Shown in pieces: positions 8,079-17,486 of a stretch of DNA of 64,000 bases (its first letter is position 1; each line of letters opens with the position of its first letter). A program made the translations under genes and the position numbers. The DNA comes from Henriciella litoralis (GTDB lineage Bacteria; Pseudomonadota; Alphaproteobacteria; Caulobacterales; Hyphomonadaceae): assembly GCF_002088935.1 (NCBI RefSeq), contig NZ_NCSS01000006.1, forward strand, positions 1,458,407-1,522,406, read 5' to 3'. Below the pieces are notes generated by a model. The model saw only the letters and a list, made by a program, of their open reading frames with translations. It did no database searches and was not told the DNA's origin.

Positions 8079-8752
8079 GCGAAGCTCAGCACCTGCTCGT
8101 CGTTGATGACGACAATAGAATTCGGGATCTTCTGAAGAAGTATCTCATCAGCAATGGCTACCGCGTCAGCGCGGCCGCCAATGCCGCAACCGCGCGCAAA
8201 CTCATCACCACCTTCGACTTCGATCTGGCTATCTTCGACATCATGATGCCGGGCGAGACGGGGTTGGAGCTGCTTGAAAGCCTGCGCCAGGGCGGCGTGC
8301 GTGTCCCCGTCCTGCTGCTGACAGCACGCGGCGAGACCTCTGACCGGATTGAAGGGCTGAAAAGCGGCGCGGATGACTATCTCGCCAAGCCGTTTGAGCC
8401 TGAAGAACTTATGCTGCGCGTCGCAGCAATCTTGCGCCGCACGCATGTTGAGCCGCCGCCCGAAGAGATCGAAATGTCGGGGCTGGTCTTCAACGCCAAA
8501 CGCGCCGAGCTGAATGATGGCGAGCATCATGTGCGCCTCACCGAGGCCGAAACGCATCTTCTCTCGATGTTGGCGGCAAAAGCTGGAGAACCGGTCAGCC
8601 GCGAGGAACTTGCTTCAAAGTCCCCCGGCAGCACGGAACGCTCGATTGACGTGCAGGTCACGCGCCTGCGCCGCAAGATCGAGCCGGACCCGAAACAGCC
8701 CATCCACATCCAGACCGTACGCGGCATTGGCTACCGTTTGATGCCGGACTGA
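8075..8752 (+). CDS. OmpR-family response regulator (PetR-like)
   Basis: The receiver domain (residues 1-120) has the acidic pocket DDD at 11-13, the phosphorylation site Asp55 (FDIMMPG), Thr83 and Lys105 (LAKPFEP). The C-terminal winged helix DNA-binding domain (about 130-225) contains the conserved ending RGIGYRLMPD. The gene overlaps the MarR gene by four bases and is followed 107 bases later by a histidine kinase, its likely partner. It resembles PetR of other alphaproteobacteria; target genes cannot be deduced from this window. Confidence 0.93.
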   Translation: MSEAQHLLVVDDDNRIRDLLKKYLISNGYRVSAAANAATARKLITTFDFDLAIFDIMMPGETGLELLESLRQGGVRVPVLLLTARGETSDRIEGLKSGADDYLAKPFEPEELMLRVAAILRRTHVEPPPEEIEMSGLVFNAKRAELNDGEHHVRLTEAETHLLSMLAAKAGEPVSREELASKSPGSTERSIDVQVTRLRRKIEPDPKQPIHIQTVRGIGYRLMPD

Positions 8753-8859
8753 TCATCCCCTCAGCGCAAAAGACCGATAAGCCGCATCTTCGCCAACTAT
8801 TTCGCGCCTGCATCAGTCTGATGCTTTCGCATCCGCCCGCCTGCGGCTAAGCCAATGAT

Positions 8860-10173
8860 ATGGCCTCACTCTTCAAGCTGCGTTTGAGAGACATCACCCC
8901 CCGCGGGCTCTATCCGCGGTCGGTGCTGATGGTCGTGCTGCCAGTTGTGCTGCTGCTAACAGCGGTGACCTATATCTTTTACGACAGTCATTGGCGCCAC
9001 ACCTCCCGCAAGCTCAGCCAGACGATCTCCAGCGAGATCCAGTTCATGGTGATGCTGCGCCACCAATATCCTGACCAGTTTGCCCTGCTCAGCGACGAAG
9101 CGCGCATTGCCATGCAGCTCGAAGTCGAGGTCCTGCCTGACACTCAATTACCGACCGAGCAGAAACAGCTGTTCTTCACCGCCCTCGATGAAATCCTGTC
9201 GCGCGAGCTCGACGTCTCGCTGGAGGCGCCGTTCTGGTTTGACCTCTCCGGCTATAGCGAAAAGGTCGAAATCCAGGTCCAGGACGGGCCGGATGTCCTG
9301 CGCTTCTTCGCTGAACGCGACCGCACCTTTTCGACCACCGGCCATATTTTCATCGTCTGGGTGATCGGGGCGACAGGCATTTTGGTGGCGCTGGCGCTCG
9401 GCTTCCTGCGCAATCAGGTCCGCTCCATCCTCAGACTGACCGAGGCGGCAAAGGCCTTCGGACGCGGGCGTGACACCTACCCCTACCGCCCGTCCGGGGC
9501 GACCGAGATCCGGGACGCCGCAAAGGCCGTTCTCGACATGCGCACCCGGCTGACCACGTTCGCAGATGAGCGCACCGAAATGCTGGCCGGCATCAGCCAT
9601 GACCTGCGCACACCGCTCACCCGGCTAAAACTCCAACTCGCCATGATGGAACAGACCGAGGACATCAAATCAGCCCGGGGCGACCTTGCCGAAATGGCCG
9701 CCATGCTCGACGAGTATCTCGCCTTTGCGAGCGGAAGCGAAGGCGAACAGCCGGTCGAATTCAGGCTGGACGATCTGGTCGAGGAGGTGGTGGGCGCCTT
9801 GGGCAACAAGTCCGACATCCGGGCCAGCGAGCCGATCACGCTGATCGCCCGCAAAAGCCTGATGCGCCGCGCTGTCTCCAACCTCATCTCCAATGCGCAG
9901 GGCTTTGCGACCAAGGTCGAGATCCACGTGATCAAAGGCCCGCATATGGCAGAGCTTATTGTCGATGATGATGGCCCCGGCATCCCGGAAGATCAGCGCG
10001 AAGAAGCCTTCAAACCGTTCCGGCGGCTCGATGTTTCACGCAATCAGAATGTCCCCGGCACAGGTCTCGGCCTGTCGCTGGCCCGCGACACAGCCCGTCA
10101 GCATGGCGGCGATATCCGCCTTGAGGACAGTCCCCTTGGCGGCCTTCGCGTCCGTCTTCGTTTGCCGATCTAG
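8860..10173 (+). CDS. EnvZ-type membrane histidine kinase
   Basis: The protein has 437 residues. A first membrane helix (about 22-42) and a second (about 162-183) flank a periplasmic sensor of about 120 residues. A HAMP domain follows (about 184-235), then the phosphoacceptor His247 in ISHDLRTPLTRLKLQ, and an ATPase domain with an N-box (RRAVSNLISNAQG), a G1 box (DDDGPGIPED) and a G2 box (GTGLGLSLA). It is the likely kinase for the response regulator just upstream. The periplasmic domain shows no recognisable ligand-binding fold, so the signal is unknown. Confidence 0.93.
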   Translation: MASLFKLRLRDITPRGLYPRSVLMVVLPVVLLLTAVTYIFYDSHWRHTSRKLSQTISSEIQFMVMLRHQYPDQFALLSDEARIAMQLEVEVLPDTQLPTEQKQLFFTALDEILSRELDVSLEAPFWFDLSGYSEKVEIQVQDGPDVLRFFAERDRTFSTTGHIFIVWVIGATGILVALALGFLRNQVRSILRLTEAAKAFGRGRDTYPYRPSGATEIRDAAKAVLDMRTRLTTFADERTEMLAGISHDLRTPLTRLKLQLAMMEQTEDIKSARGDLAEMAAMLDEYLAFASGSEGEQPVEFRLDDLVEEVVGALGNKSDIRASEPITLIARKSLMRRAVSNLISNAQGFATKVEIHVIKGPHMAELIVDDDGPGIPEDQREEAFKPFRRLDVSRNQNVPGTGLGLSLARDTARQHGGDIRLEDSPLGGLRVRLRLPI

Positions 10174-10176
10174 CGT

Positions 10177-11226
10177 CTAGAAGCCTGCAGGGCGCGCGAG
10201 CCCCGGCGCGCTGATACAGATCACCTTGAAGCGGCTACCGAGCTCCGCCGGATCGACCAGGCGGCGCACGCCCTCATAAATCGCTTCGGCCTTCGCCGGA
10301 TTGGCCGCGACCAGCGCCTGCATCCGTGCCTCGGCGCCTAGCGCCATCAGAAACCCGCCTTGTTCGATCGGCCCTGACACCTCCAGCCCAGCCTTCTGCG
10401 CCATGCGCGCCAGCCGTCCAAAGTCGATATCGACGGTCAAATCCGTCTCGCCCGGCGCCTCAAATGGACTGACCTGCTTACCATTCCGGAACGCCCGCAA
10501 GGTGTCACCCGGTGCGCCGTCCGATGGACCATAATCGATAAACAGCGCCCGGCCCGGCACACGCGCGAATGCGTCTTTCAGACTGTCGACCAGCGTCTCC
10601 AAAGCAGGCTGCACTTCGACGACACGCTGGTTTTCCGCTGCCTCTGCATCCAGCGCAACCGCTCCGTCCGCAGCAATACCAAGCGACACCTCACCAGCCT
10701 CATTCAGGCCGACCACCCGCTCCTGCCAGTTCTCGCCTGAGCGCACGAACTGGCGCGCCGGCAGACAGTCCAGCCACTCATTGGCGAACAGCAAAAACGG
10801 TGTTTCACCGATCTGGTTGAACGCACCCAGAAAGTCTGGATGAAAATCCGAGAGGCGCGTTCTCTGGGCCTTTGAATAGACCGGGCTCGCTTCGCTGATC
10901 GCCAGGCTGAAATTGCCCCCCGAACCAGTTTGCCCGATGGCGCGCATCATGTCGGCCATCATCGTGCCCCGGCCCGCGCCCACCTCGCACAGCGTAAAGG
11001 GCTGCGGCGCGCCAAGCCCCTGCCATTCATTGAGGCACCATAGCCCCAGCAATTCGCCAAACACCTGGCTGATCTCGGGCGCGGTGATGAAATCGCGGCC
11101 AATGCCCGGACGGGTCGCGTAATAGCCATGCTGCGGGTCATGCAGGCAGGCATTCATATAGGCCGACAGCGGCAAGGGCCCGCCCGCCTTAATGAGGGAT
11201 GCCAGTTTCGCTTTCAGCTCGCTCAC
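10177..11226 (-). CDS. SAM-dependent methyltransferase, MidA/NDUFAF7 family
   Basis: The protein has 349 residues and starts with GTG (MSELKAKLASLIKAGGPLPL). The N-terminal helix, then HDPQHGYYATRPGIGRDFITAPE and the SAM-binding motif LCEVGAGRGTMMADM, are diagnostic of the DUF185/MidA family. The mitochondrial relative NDUFAF7 methylates an arginine of complex I, so a role in complex I assembly is likely by homology. It follows lgt by 42 bases on the same strand, an arrangement common in alphaproteobacteria, and the two are probably co-transcribed. Its end nearly touches the convergent histidine kinase gene. Confidence 0.92.
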   Translation of the reverse strand: MSELKAKLASLIKAGGPLPLSAYMNACLHDPQHGYYATRPGIGRDFITAPEISQVFGELLGLWCLNEWQGLGAPQPFTLCEVGAGRGTMMADMMRAIGQTGSGGNFSLAISEASPVYSKAQRTRLSDFHPDFLGAFNQIGETPFLLFANEWLDCLPARQFVRSGENWQERVVGLNEAGEVSLGIAADGAVALDAEAAENQRVVEVQPALETLVDSLKDAFARVPGRALFIDYGPSDGAPGDTLRAFRNGKQVSPFEAPGETDLTVDIDFGRLARMAQKAGLEVSGPIEQGGFLMALGAEARMQALVAANPAKAEAIYEGVRRLVDPAELGSRFKVICISAPGLARPAGF

Positions 11227-11268
11227 ATCAGTCCTCGCGGGGCGCCCGGGCAGCGCGCCTTCACAGCT

Positions 11269-12246
11269 TTAGGGATTGGTCGCAGGCACACCGCCGCCGG
11301 GCGGCTTGCGCAGTGCATTCCACACCAGCAACGCGCCGCCGATCCACATTGGCAGCGACAGAAGCTGTCCCATCGTTACCCAGTCCGGCAACACGCCCAG
11401 CGTAAAGCTGTCTGGCATGCGGAACTGTTCAGAGATCGACCGGCCTGCCGCATAGAACAGCAGGAACATGCCCGCCGCGAGACCCGGCCGTTTCAGGATG
11501 CCTGACTTCCAGACAAGGAATGAGATAATCAGCGCCGGGATAAGCCCTTCCAGAACCGCCTCATAGAGCTGGCTCGGATGGCGCGGCATTTCTGCTTCGC
11601 AAAGACGATAGGCCGGGTTCTGATCGGCGCAGTAGACCCATTCATTAGTCTGCCAGTCATAGGCCGACGGCGTGCCGCCCGTATTCGCCTCAGGGAACAC
11701 CATACCGATGCTCGCATCAGTATGACGGCCATAAAGCTCGGCATTTATAAAGTTGGCGAGGCGTCCAAACATCAGGCCGAACGGCGTCACCACACCGGCA
11801 ATATCTGCGATGGACAACAGCTTGATGCCGCGTTGGCGCGTCACTAGCAAGATCGCAATCGCGACCCCCAGCAATCCGCCATGGAAAGACATGCCGCCTT
11901 CCCAGATGCGCAACAGCCCCCACGGGTCCCGCATGATGCTGTCGAACTGGAAGGGCAGCTGGTAGAACAGGATATAGCCGATACGCCCGCCAAGGATCAC
12001 ACCGAGCGTAATGTAGAAGATCAGATCATCGACATCGTCGCGCGAGGCTGGCGGTTTTCCTGCCCAAAGCCGTTCCTTGCTGACCAGCAGCAGCGCATAG
12101 CGCCAGCCGATCACGAGGCCCGCAATATAAGCCAGCGCGTACCAGCGAATGGGGAAACTGCCGAGCCCAAGAAAGCCAAGATCGATCTCAACCAGCGCCG
12201 GGCTGAACTCCGGAAAGCTCATTGCGGCTGTATAAAGTGCGTGCAT
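11269..12246 (-). CDS. lgt: prolipoprotein diacylglyceryl transferase
   Basis: Lgt is an inner-membrane enzyme that transfers diacylglycerol from phosphatidylglycerol to the lipobox cysteine of prelipoproteins, the first step of lipoprotein maturation. The signature GRLANFINAELYGR (family form GRxGNFxNxExxGR) and the essential HGGLLG motif are present, with about seven hydrophobic helices over 325 residues. Many lipoproteins in this window (ModA, M28, M2, DUF3089 and others) are presumably its substrates. A shorter in-frame ATG at 12222 is possible. It is co-directional with the MidA-like gene. Confidence 0.96.
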   Translation of the reverse strand: MHALYTAAMSFPEFSPALVEIDLGFLGLGSFPIRWYALAYIAGLVIGWRYALLLVSKERLWAGKPPASRDDVDDLIFYITLGVILGGRIGYILFYQLPFQFDSIMRDPWGLLRIWEGGMSFHGGLLGVAIAILLVTRQRGIKLLSIADIAGVVTPFGLMFGRLANFINAELYGRHTDASIGMVFPEANTGGTPSAYDWQTNEWVYCADQNPAYRLCEAEMPRHPSQLYEAVLEGLIPALIISFLVWKSGILKRPGLAAGMFLLFYAAGRSISEQFRMPDSFTLGVLPDWVTMGQLLSLPMWIGGALLVWNALRKPPGGGVPATNP

Positions 12247-12332
12247 GCGTCGTCTTTTCCCTGTCGGAGACCTGGCTTATCTGTCAGGAAACCGCCTAGT
12301 CAGTCCCTTTATTGGCGGCAAGGAGTAACCGC

Positions 12333-12572
12333 ATGGCCAACACAAATCCACTGCTTGATGACCTTGCTGGTCTGATGACCGGCGCAATGGGCGCTGCAAA
12401 AGCTGCTGGCGACGAAGCCCGCACCGCGATGCAGGCGCGCGTCCGCTCGCTCATCGCCGACATGGACCTTGCAGAACGCGACGAGATCGAAGCCGTCCGC
12501 GCCATCGCCGTCAGCGCGCTGGAGCAGGTCGAGGCGCTGGAAAAGCGCGTCGCAGCCCTCGAAGCCAAATAG
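12333..12572 (+). CDS. accessory factor UbiK family (BMFP coiled-coil) protein
   Basis: The protein has 79 residues and begins MANTNPLLDDLAGLMTGAM. It ends in a coiled coil with heptads (LEQVEALEKRVAALEAK), the hallmark of the BMFP/UbiK family, which forms trimers and helps ubiquinone biosynthesis complexes at the membrane. I chose the ATG at 12333 because AAGGAG lies 8 bases upstream. It ends 7 bases before the convergent modC stop. Alphaproteobacteria often have this gene beside the ybjN-like and proC genes found here at 15.3 kb. Confidence 0.85.
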   Translation: MANTNPLLDDLAGLMTGAMGAAKAAGDEARTAMQARVRSLIADMDLAERDEIEAVRAIAVSALEQVEALEKRVAALEAK

Positions 12573-12578
12573 GCAGCT

Positions 12579-13679
12579 TCAGCCAAGCTCACCGGCGAGG
12601 CGAACGCTCTTGATCAGCGCGTAAACCTCGCGGCCGGGCGCGAGCGCCAGATCGGCGACCGCCGCTGGCGTCAGGCTGGAGCGAAGGCGTTGATCCCCCA
12701 GCGCCAGCTCCACCGTGACAGACCTCGCCTGCTCGTCGGGCGTGATCCGCTCAATCTTCGCGGCCACAATATTGCGAATGCTGATCTGCTCAGGCTTCTG
12801 AAGCGCGATCGACACATCACCCGCATGAATATTCACGCGGACCAGCGAGCCAACTGACAGCGACCGGTTCAGCGGCAGCCAGAGCGTTTCATCACCCACG
12901 CCAAGACGCGTCAGCCCCGCCTGCCCGTCATGGCCACGCACCAGCCCTTCGATGATCGCGCCTTGCCCCCCTGCCATCGACAACGGCATCAGGTCCATCA
13001 GCCGCGAAACCTCGACAAGCCGTCCATGCGCTTTCACCCGCCCATCACCGAGGATCATGATGTGATCGGCCAGCGCCGTGATCTCTTCCACGTCATGCGT
13101 GACATGGATCACCGGCAGAGCGAACCGTTTCGGTAGGTCGCGGATCATCGCCAGCAAGGTGCGCCGCGCTGGCCGGTCCAGCCCGGTCAGAGGTTCATCC
13201 AACAGCAGGAGTTTCGGCCGCGACAGCAAGGTCCGCGCGAGTGCCACTCGCTGCGCTTCGCCGCCCGACAGCGTCTCGACCCGTTTGTCCAGCAAATCGC
13301 TGAGCCCTGTCGCGCTGACGGCCTCATCAAACGAGATGTCGTTCGCGCCCTTCGTGCTGCGCCGATCGGCAAAGGCAAGATTTCCGCGTACGTCGAGATG
13401 GCTGAACAGACGCGGCGTCTGGAACATGTATCCCGCGCCTCGCTTGTGCACCGGAACGTCAACGCCTGCCGCGCGATCGTACCAGGTCTCTTCGCCAAAC
13501 TGGATATGCCCGCCGCCCGGCCGGTCCAGCCCGGCAATCGCGCGCAGCAGGGTCGTCTTGCCGCTGCCACTACGCCCGAACACCGCCGTGATGCCGGAGA
13601 GCTCCAGCGGCTCGCAAACGGCCAGCTCAAACCCGCCACGCTTGCAAACGACATCAAGAAGGAGGCGATCAGCTGACAC
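12579..13679 (-). CDS. modC: molybdate ABC transporter ATP-binding protein
   Basis: This is the ATPase of the molybdate (or tungstate) importer. It has a Walker A (GRSGSGKTT), an ABC signature (LSGGEAQRVALART), a Walker B (LLLLDEPLTGLD) and a switch His (VTHDVEE). A C-terminal oxyanion-binding Mop/TOBE domain starts near SIRNIVAAKIERI, as is standard for ModC. I favour the GTG at 13679 because GGGAGGT lies 9 bases upstream within the end of modB; an ATG at 13697 is the alternative. It overlaps modB by 11 bases. Confidence 0.93.
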   Translation of the reverse strand: MSADRLLLDVVCKRGGFELAVCEPLELSGITAVFGRSGSGKTTLLRAIAGLDRPGGGHIQFGEETWYDRAAGVDVPVHKRGAGYMFQTPRLFSHLDVRGNLAFADRRSTKGANDISFDEAVSATGLSDLLDKRVETLSGGEAQRVALARTLLSRPKLLLLDEPLTGLDRPARRTLLAMIRDLPKRFALPVIHVTHDVEEITALADHIMILGDGRVKAHGRLVEVSRLMDLMPLSMAGGQGAIIEGLVRGHDGQAGLTRLGVGDETLWLPLNRSLSVGSLVRVNIHAGDVSIALQKPEQISIRNIVAAKIERITPDEQARSVTVELALGDQRLRSSLTPAAVADLALAPGREVYALIKSVRLAGELG

Positions 13680-14343
13680 GCAGACGATACCTCCCATTCA
13701 ACGCATAGACGCCCAGCAGCGTCACGAAGGAGAAGACGAGCAGGCCAATCGACAGAATATGGGCCTCTGCATATTCGATATTCTCGACATGCTCATAGAC
13801 CGCGATTGAAATGACGCGCGTGCGCTCGGGAATATTCCCGCCGACCATCAGCACGACGCCAAACTCCCCAATCGTGTGCGCAAAGGTCAGGATGCAGGCG
13901 GTCAAAAGCCCCCGCCGCGATTGTGGCAGCACGACACTTCGAAACGTATCGAAGGGCGACGCGCGCAGGATGGCTGCCGCCTCACGCTGGTCCCGCCCCA
14001 CACTCTCAAACGCGGTTTGAAGCGGCTGCACCATGAAGGGCAGCGAATAGACCACCGACGCAATCACCAACCCCGCGAACGAGAAGCTCAGCGTCCCCCC
14101 GGTGAGTGATACCCACAACCCGCCAATCGGGGCTTCAGGATTGAAAAGAACAAGCAGGTAAAACCCGATCACCGTCGGTGGCAGCACAAGCGGCAGCGCC
14201 GTCACCGCCTCGATAATCGGTTTCGCCTTTGAGCGCGTCGACGACAGCCACCAGGCGAGCGGAATACCGAGCGCCAACAGCACCAGCGTCGTCACCAGCG
14301 CCAGTTGCAGGCTGAGCAGAACGGCGCCGAAATCAGGCATCAC
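13669..14343 (-). CDS. modB: molybdate ABC transporter permease
   Basis: The protein has 224 residues with five or six membrane helices. The ABC permease loop that docks on ModC is visible as REAAAILRASPFDTFRSVVLP, with the nearby GEFGVVLMVGGNIP segment typical of ModB. Its start overlaps the modA stop (ATGA at 14340-14343) and its end overlaps modC, so modABC is one tightly coupled operon. The importer brings molybdate across the inner membrane for molybdenum cofactor enzymes. Confidence 0.95.
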   Translation of the reverse strand: MMPDFGAVLLSLQLALVTTLVLLALGIPLAWWLSSTRSKAKPIIEAVTALPLVLPPTVIGFYLLVLFNPEAPIGGLWVSLTGGTLSFSFAGLVIASVVYSLPFMVQPLQTAFESVGRDQREAAAILRASPFDTFRSVVLPQSRRGLLTACILTFAHTIGEFGVVLMVGGNIPERTRVISIAVYEHVENIEYAEAHILSIGLLVFSFVTLLGVYALNGRYRLRVS

Positions 14344-15137
14344 TCCTCAACCCCATAGCCGCTGCGCGCGATGATGCGGCGCGCTCTCTCGCTGCCAAGA
14401 TAGGCCAGAAACGCCGCCGCCGCCGGATTGTCCGCACTTCCGGTCAACAAAACACCATCCTGTCTGATCGGCGCATAGAGCATGCTCGGCACCTCCCAGA
14501 AATCGCCCTGTAAATCGTCGCCCTGCGCCATCATTTGCGAGAGCGCGACAAACCCCATCTCGGCATTCCCGGTCGCAACAAGCGCATAGACCTGCCCGAC
14601 ATTCTGCCCCCGCACGAGCTGCCCCTGCAATGCCTCTTGAAGGCCAAGCGCCTCAAGCACTTCGATTGCCGCAGCGCCATAGGGCGCAAGGTCCGGATTG
14701 GCGATGGCGAGCGCGCGAAAATCCCCATTGCGCAGCCTCGCGTCCACGCCATCCGGGCCGCCCACCTCATCACGGCTCCAGAGCGCCAGACGCCCGATCG
14801 CATAAGTGAAGCGCGAGCCCTCCTGCGCATAGCCCGCCTCTTCCAGCATCTCAGGCCGCCGTTGATCAGCCGCGAGGAAGATGTCGTACGGCGCGCCATG
14901 CGTAATCTGCGTGTAAAGCTGCCCCGTCGAGCCACTGACGAGATTGACCGCCACATCCGACTGGCCCTCGAAATCGCGTTCCAGCGCTTCAGCAACGCTC
15001 AGGAAATTGGAAGCCGTTGCCACCATCACGGGCTGCTCTGCCCCGCGCGAACACGCGCTGATACAGGCGATCGCTGCCCAAAGGGCGATCATCGCGAACC
15101 GGGGACCCTGTCTGAGCGGCATAAATTCGCCTAGCAT
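14340..15137 (-). CDS. modA: molybdate ABC transporter substrate-binding lipoprotein
   Basis: The N-terminus has a short positive region and a hydrophobic stretch ending in the lipobox ISAC, so the mature protein is probably a lipoprotein. The mature part begins PVMVATASNFLSVAEAL, and SGSTGQLYTQITHGAPYDIFLAAD contains the Ser and other residues that bind the oxyanion in ModA. It is the first gene of modABC. A second in-frame ATG at 15122 would give a more typical signal peptide start. No molybdenum riboswitch or ModE-like palindrome was recognised upstream. Confidence 0.93.
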   Translation of the reverse strand: MLGEFMPLRQGPRFAMIALWAAIACISACSRGAEQPVMVATASNFLSVAEALERDFEGQSDVAVNLVSGSTGQLYTQITHGAPYDIFLAADQRRPEMLEEAGYAQEGSRFTYAIGRLALWSRDEVGGPDGVDARLRNGDFRALAIANPDLAPYGAAAIEVLEALGLQEALQGQLVRGQNVGQVYALVATGNAEMGFVALSQMMAQGDDLQGDFWEVPSMLYAPIRQDGVLLTGSADNPAAAAFLAYLGSERARRIIARSGYGVEE

Positions 15138-15344
15138 CGCACTCTTGCCGCGGCAACAAGATCGCCGAGCCTCAAAGCTGCACCATTAACTGCACTCGGC
15201 GATTGCAGTGACCCGCGCCTGCATGCGACGAAACTTTCTGGGCGCTTCCACAACCGAAAAGGGAAGTGCGGTTGCAGGGGACCCTGCCCGTGTTACCGTC
15301 CTGTCCAGTGGCAGCCCGCCACGTTGATTCGGAGGACATAGCCG

Positions 15345-15848
15345 ATGAACCTCAACCTCGATCACGCCCGCGATGTTCAAGCCGATCCGCTGGATCTCGT
15401 CGAAGCCTGCCTGGAAAATGCCGGCTGGGAACATCAGCGCGACGAAGACACCAGCCTGCAGTGCATTGCCCAGTCCCGTTGGGGCGAAATGGGTGCGCTG
15501 TTTGCCTCGCGCCGCGAGCCACCTGCCCTGCACTTCACGGTCACGCTCGACCTGAAACCGACAGCTGCTCGCGCCAATGCAATCTCGAAACTGGTTCTGA
15601 TGGCGAATGAGCGTCTCTGGCTCGGCCACTTCGACTACTGGATGGAGGACAATCTGCTCCTCTTCCGCCACACCATTCCGATGCTGGACCGCGACGAACC
15701 AGAGCCGGGCGAAATCCGCGCCGTGCTCGCCGCGGCAACCGATGCGGTGAACATGTTCGTGCCAGCCTTCAACTTCGTGATCTGGGCCGGCAAGACGCCT
15801 GAAGAGGCCATTGACGGCGCGATGTTCGAAACCGATGGCGAGGCCTGA
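15345..15848 (+). CDS. YbjN domain-containing protein
   Basis: The protein has 167 residues preceded by CGGAGGA. The sequence matches the alphaproteobacterial YbjN family: an N-terminal ADPLDLVEACLENAGWEHQR, a central ANERLWLGHFDYW and a C-terminal AGKTPEEAIDGAMFET. The fold resembles type III secretion chaperones, but the function is unknown. It overlaps the proC start by 14 bases, so the two genes are coupled. Confidence 0.88.
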   Translation: MNLNLDHARDVQADPLDLVEACLENAGWEHQRDEDTSLQCIAQSRWGEMGALFASRREPPALHFTVTLDLKPTAARANAISKLVLMANERLWLGHFDYWMEDNLLLFRHTIPMLDRDEPEPGEIRAVLAAATDAVNMFVPAFNFVIWAGKTPEEAIDGAMFETDGEA

Positions 15849-16641
15849 GCCGGGACTGACCCTGATCGGCGGGGGCCGTATGGGATCGGCCCTTGCTGGC
15901 GGCTGGATCAAGTCCGGCTATGAAGGCCCGATCTCAATTCACGATCCCAAACCGTCTGACCTGCTGACTGAGTGGCAGGCCGCTGGCCATATCGCCCTCA
16001 ACCCAGATCCGACCCCGGCGGCGACGCTGGTCATCGCCGTCAAACCGCAAGTCTATCCCGATATTCTCGGCGCCATCCGCGCATTGGTTGGTCCGGACAC
16101 GCTCGTTCTCTCCATCATGGCTGGCGTCACTCTGGACGCGCTCGCCCGCGATGTCGGCACGCGCCGCGTTGCCCGCGCCATGCCCAATACGCCCGGCCTT
16201 GTCGGCGAAGGCATGACGCTTCTCTGCCCGCCCGCCGATGCAAGCGACGAAGACACTGCCTATCTGCATGACCTTTTGACCCCGCTTGGCGCCGTCGAAG
16301 GCCCGATTGGCGAGGACCAGATTTCCGCCGCCACCGCCATTTCAGGCTGCGGCCCGGCCTACGCTTTCCTGCTCGCCGAAGTCATGGCGGCTGCCGGCCG
16401 CGCGCATGGCCTCGACGAAGGCCTTGCCCTTCGCCTCGCGCGCAAAACGGTACAGGGCGCGGGCGTCCTGATGATGGACAGCGAGGACCCGCCATCTCGC
16501 CTCCGCGAGAACGTTACCTCGCCCGGCGGCGTGACCAAGGCTGCCCTCGATGTCTTGATGCGTGACGGCGCGATGCCATCTCTCATGGAAGAAGCTGTAG
16601 GAGCTGCGATCCGCCGAGATCGCGAACTCTCTGGAGAGTAA
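15835..16641 (+). CDS. proC: pyrroline-5-carboxylate reductase
   Basis: ProC makes proline from 1-pyrroline-5-carboxylate with NAD(P)H in the cytoplasm. The Rossmann motif GGGRMGSALAGGW is near the N-terminus, and the C-terminal dimer/active region contains SGCGPAYAFLLAEVM and the ProC signature TSPGGVTKAALDVL. I chose the ATG at 15835 (268 aa) inside the end of the ybjN-like gene; a TTG at 15811 is less likely. The next gene follows after 3 bases, so all three genes form an operon. Confidence 0.94.
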   Translation: MARPEPGLTLIGGGRMGSALAGGWIKSGYEGPISIHDPKPSDLLTEWQAAGHIALNPDPTPAATLVIAVKPQVYPDILGAIRALVGPDTLVLSIMAGVTLDALARDVGTRRVARAMPNTPGLVGEGMTLLCPPADASDEDTAYLHDLLTPLGAVEGPIGEDQISAATAISGCGPAYAFLLAEVMAAAGRAHGLDEGLALRLARKTVQGAGVLMMDSEDPPSRLRENVTSPGGVTKAALDVLMRDGAMPSLMEEAVGAAIRRDRELSGE

Positions 16642-16644
16642 ACC

Positions 16645-17307
16645 ATGACCGATCTTCGCAAGGACACCGTCGAAAAATGTGTCCGCGCCGCCCTGACCCT
16701 CGCCGCCAAAAAGCCCTGGCCTGAGCTGACGCTTGCCGAGGTCACGAAAGAAGCGGGCGTTTCCCTGGAGGATGTTCGCGGCCTGATGGACAAGAACAAG
16801 CTCGCTGACGAAATCGACAGCTTTTTCGACAGGGCGATGAGCGAAGGCGCTTTCGATGATGATGAGAGCCCGCGCACGCGCCTCTTTGATGTCATCATGA
16901 TGCGGTTTGAAGCGATGGAGCCTCATCGCGAGGCGCTTCTTTCCTTGATGGAATGGCGCAAGACACAGCCGCTGCGCCTGATCAGCCTGATCGCCGCGCG
17001 CGAAGACACCGCCAACTGGGCGCTCGCCTGCACCGGTCTCGACAAGACAGAAGACCTGCCAAAACCGGTCCGCACTGCCTCTGTCGGCTGGGCCATCACC
17101 CGGGCTGAGCGCGCCTGGCGCAAGGAAGACAGCGCAGACCTTTCTCGCACCATGGCAAGCCTCGATGGAGAGCTGCGCAAGATGGAAGAGCGTGAAGGCT
17201 GGCTCAACAAATGGCGCGGCAAACTCAGCGGTAAATCTGAAGATGAGACCGCCGAACGCTCGCCCACCGACGACACCGAACCGACCACAGAACAACAGCC
17301 AAGCTAA
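16645..17307 (+). CDS. TetR/COQ9-like helix-turn-helix protein
   Basis: The protein has 220 residues, with a ribosome-binding site GGAGAG overlapping the end of proC. Residues 1-50 look like a TetR-type helix-turn-helix (PELTLAEVTKEAGVSLEDVRG). The middle resembles COQ9-like proteins (FDVIMMRFEAMEPHREALLSLM), which bind lipids and assist ubiquinone synthesis. The C-terminal 40 residues are acidic and low-complexity. It could be a DNA-binding regulator or a COQ9-type factor; the second is attractive because a UbiK-like gene lies nearby, but this is not decided by the sequence alone. Confidence 0.7.
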   Translation: MTDLRKDTVEKCVRAALTLAAKKPWPELTLAEVTKEAGVSLEDVRGLMDKNKLADEIDSFFDRAMSEGAFDDDESPRTRLFDVIMMRFEAMEPHREALLSLMEWRKTQPLRLISLIAAREDTANWALACTGLDKTEDLPKPVRTASVGWAITRAERAWRKEDSADLSRTMASLDGELRKMEEREGWLNKWRGKLSGKSEDETAERSPTDDTEPTTEQQPS

Positions 17308-17486
17308 GCTGTATTCGGGGACGCCTTCGGCCTCAAACACCTCACGTTTTCATCCATAAGGATTTGATTTAACGCCGTAGTTTTGCGCCCCTGAAGCTGT
17401 ATTAAATGTTTCAGCAAACCGTCATCAAATCGATGCCAATCCATCTTTAACAGCGGCCCCGTCAACCAAGTTGAGGGGCCTGATCC

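Noticed and set aside
7595..8557. Long minus-strand open frame of 320 residues opposite the MarR and response regulator genes
   Set aside because: It is the shadow of two well-identified genes on the + strand, with no family resemblance or ribosome-binding site of its own. Similar shadows at 16342-17340, 21088-21876, 30434-30937, 32957-33697 and 59292-60575 were rejected for the same reason.
15138..15344. Possible molybdenum riboswitch or ModE site upstream of modA
   Set aside because: The 207-base divergent gap holds no recognisable cofactor riboswitch core or long palindrome with the ModE pattern.
17380..17450. Possible Pho box upstream of the TonB receptor (CCGTCATCAAATCGATGCC)
   Set aside because: Only the first half resembles the CTGTCAT repeat; the second half does not fit, so phosphate control is not claimed.
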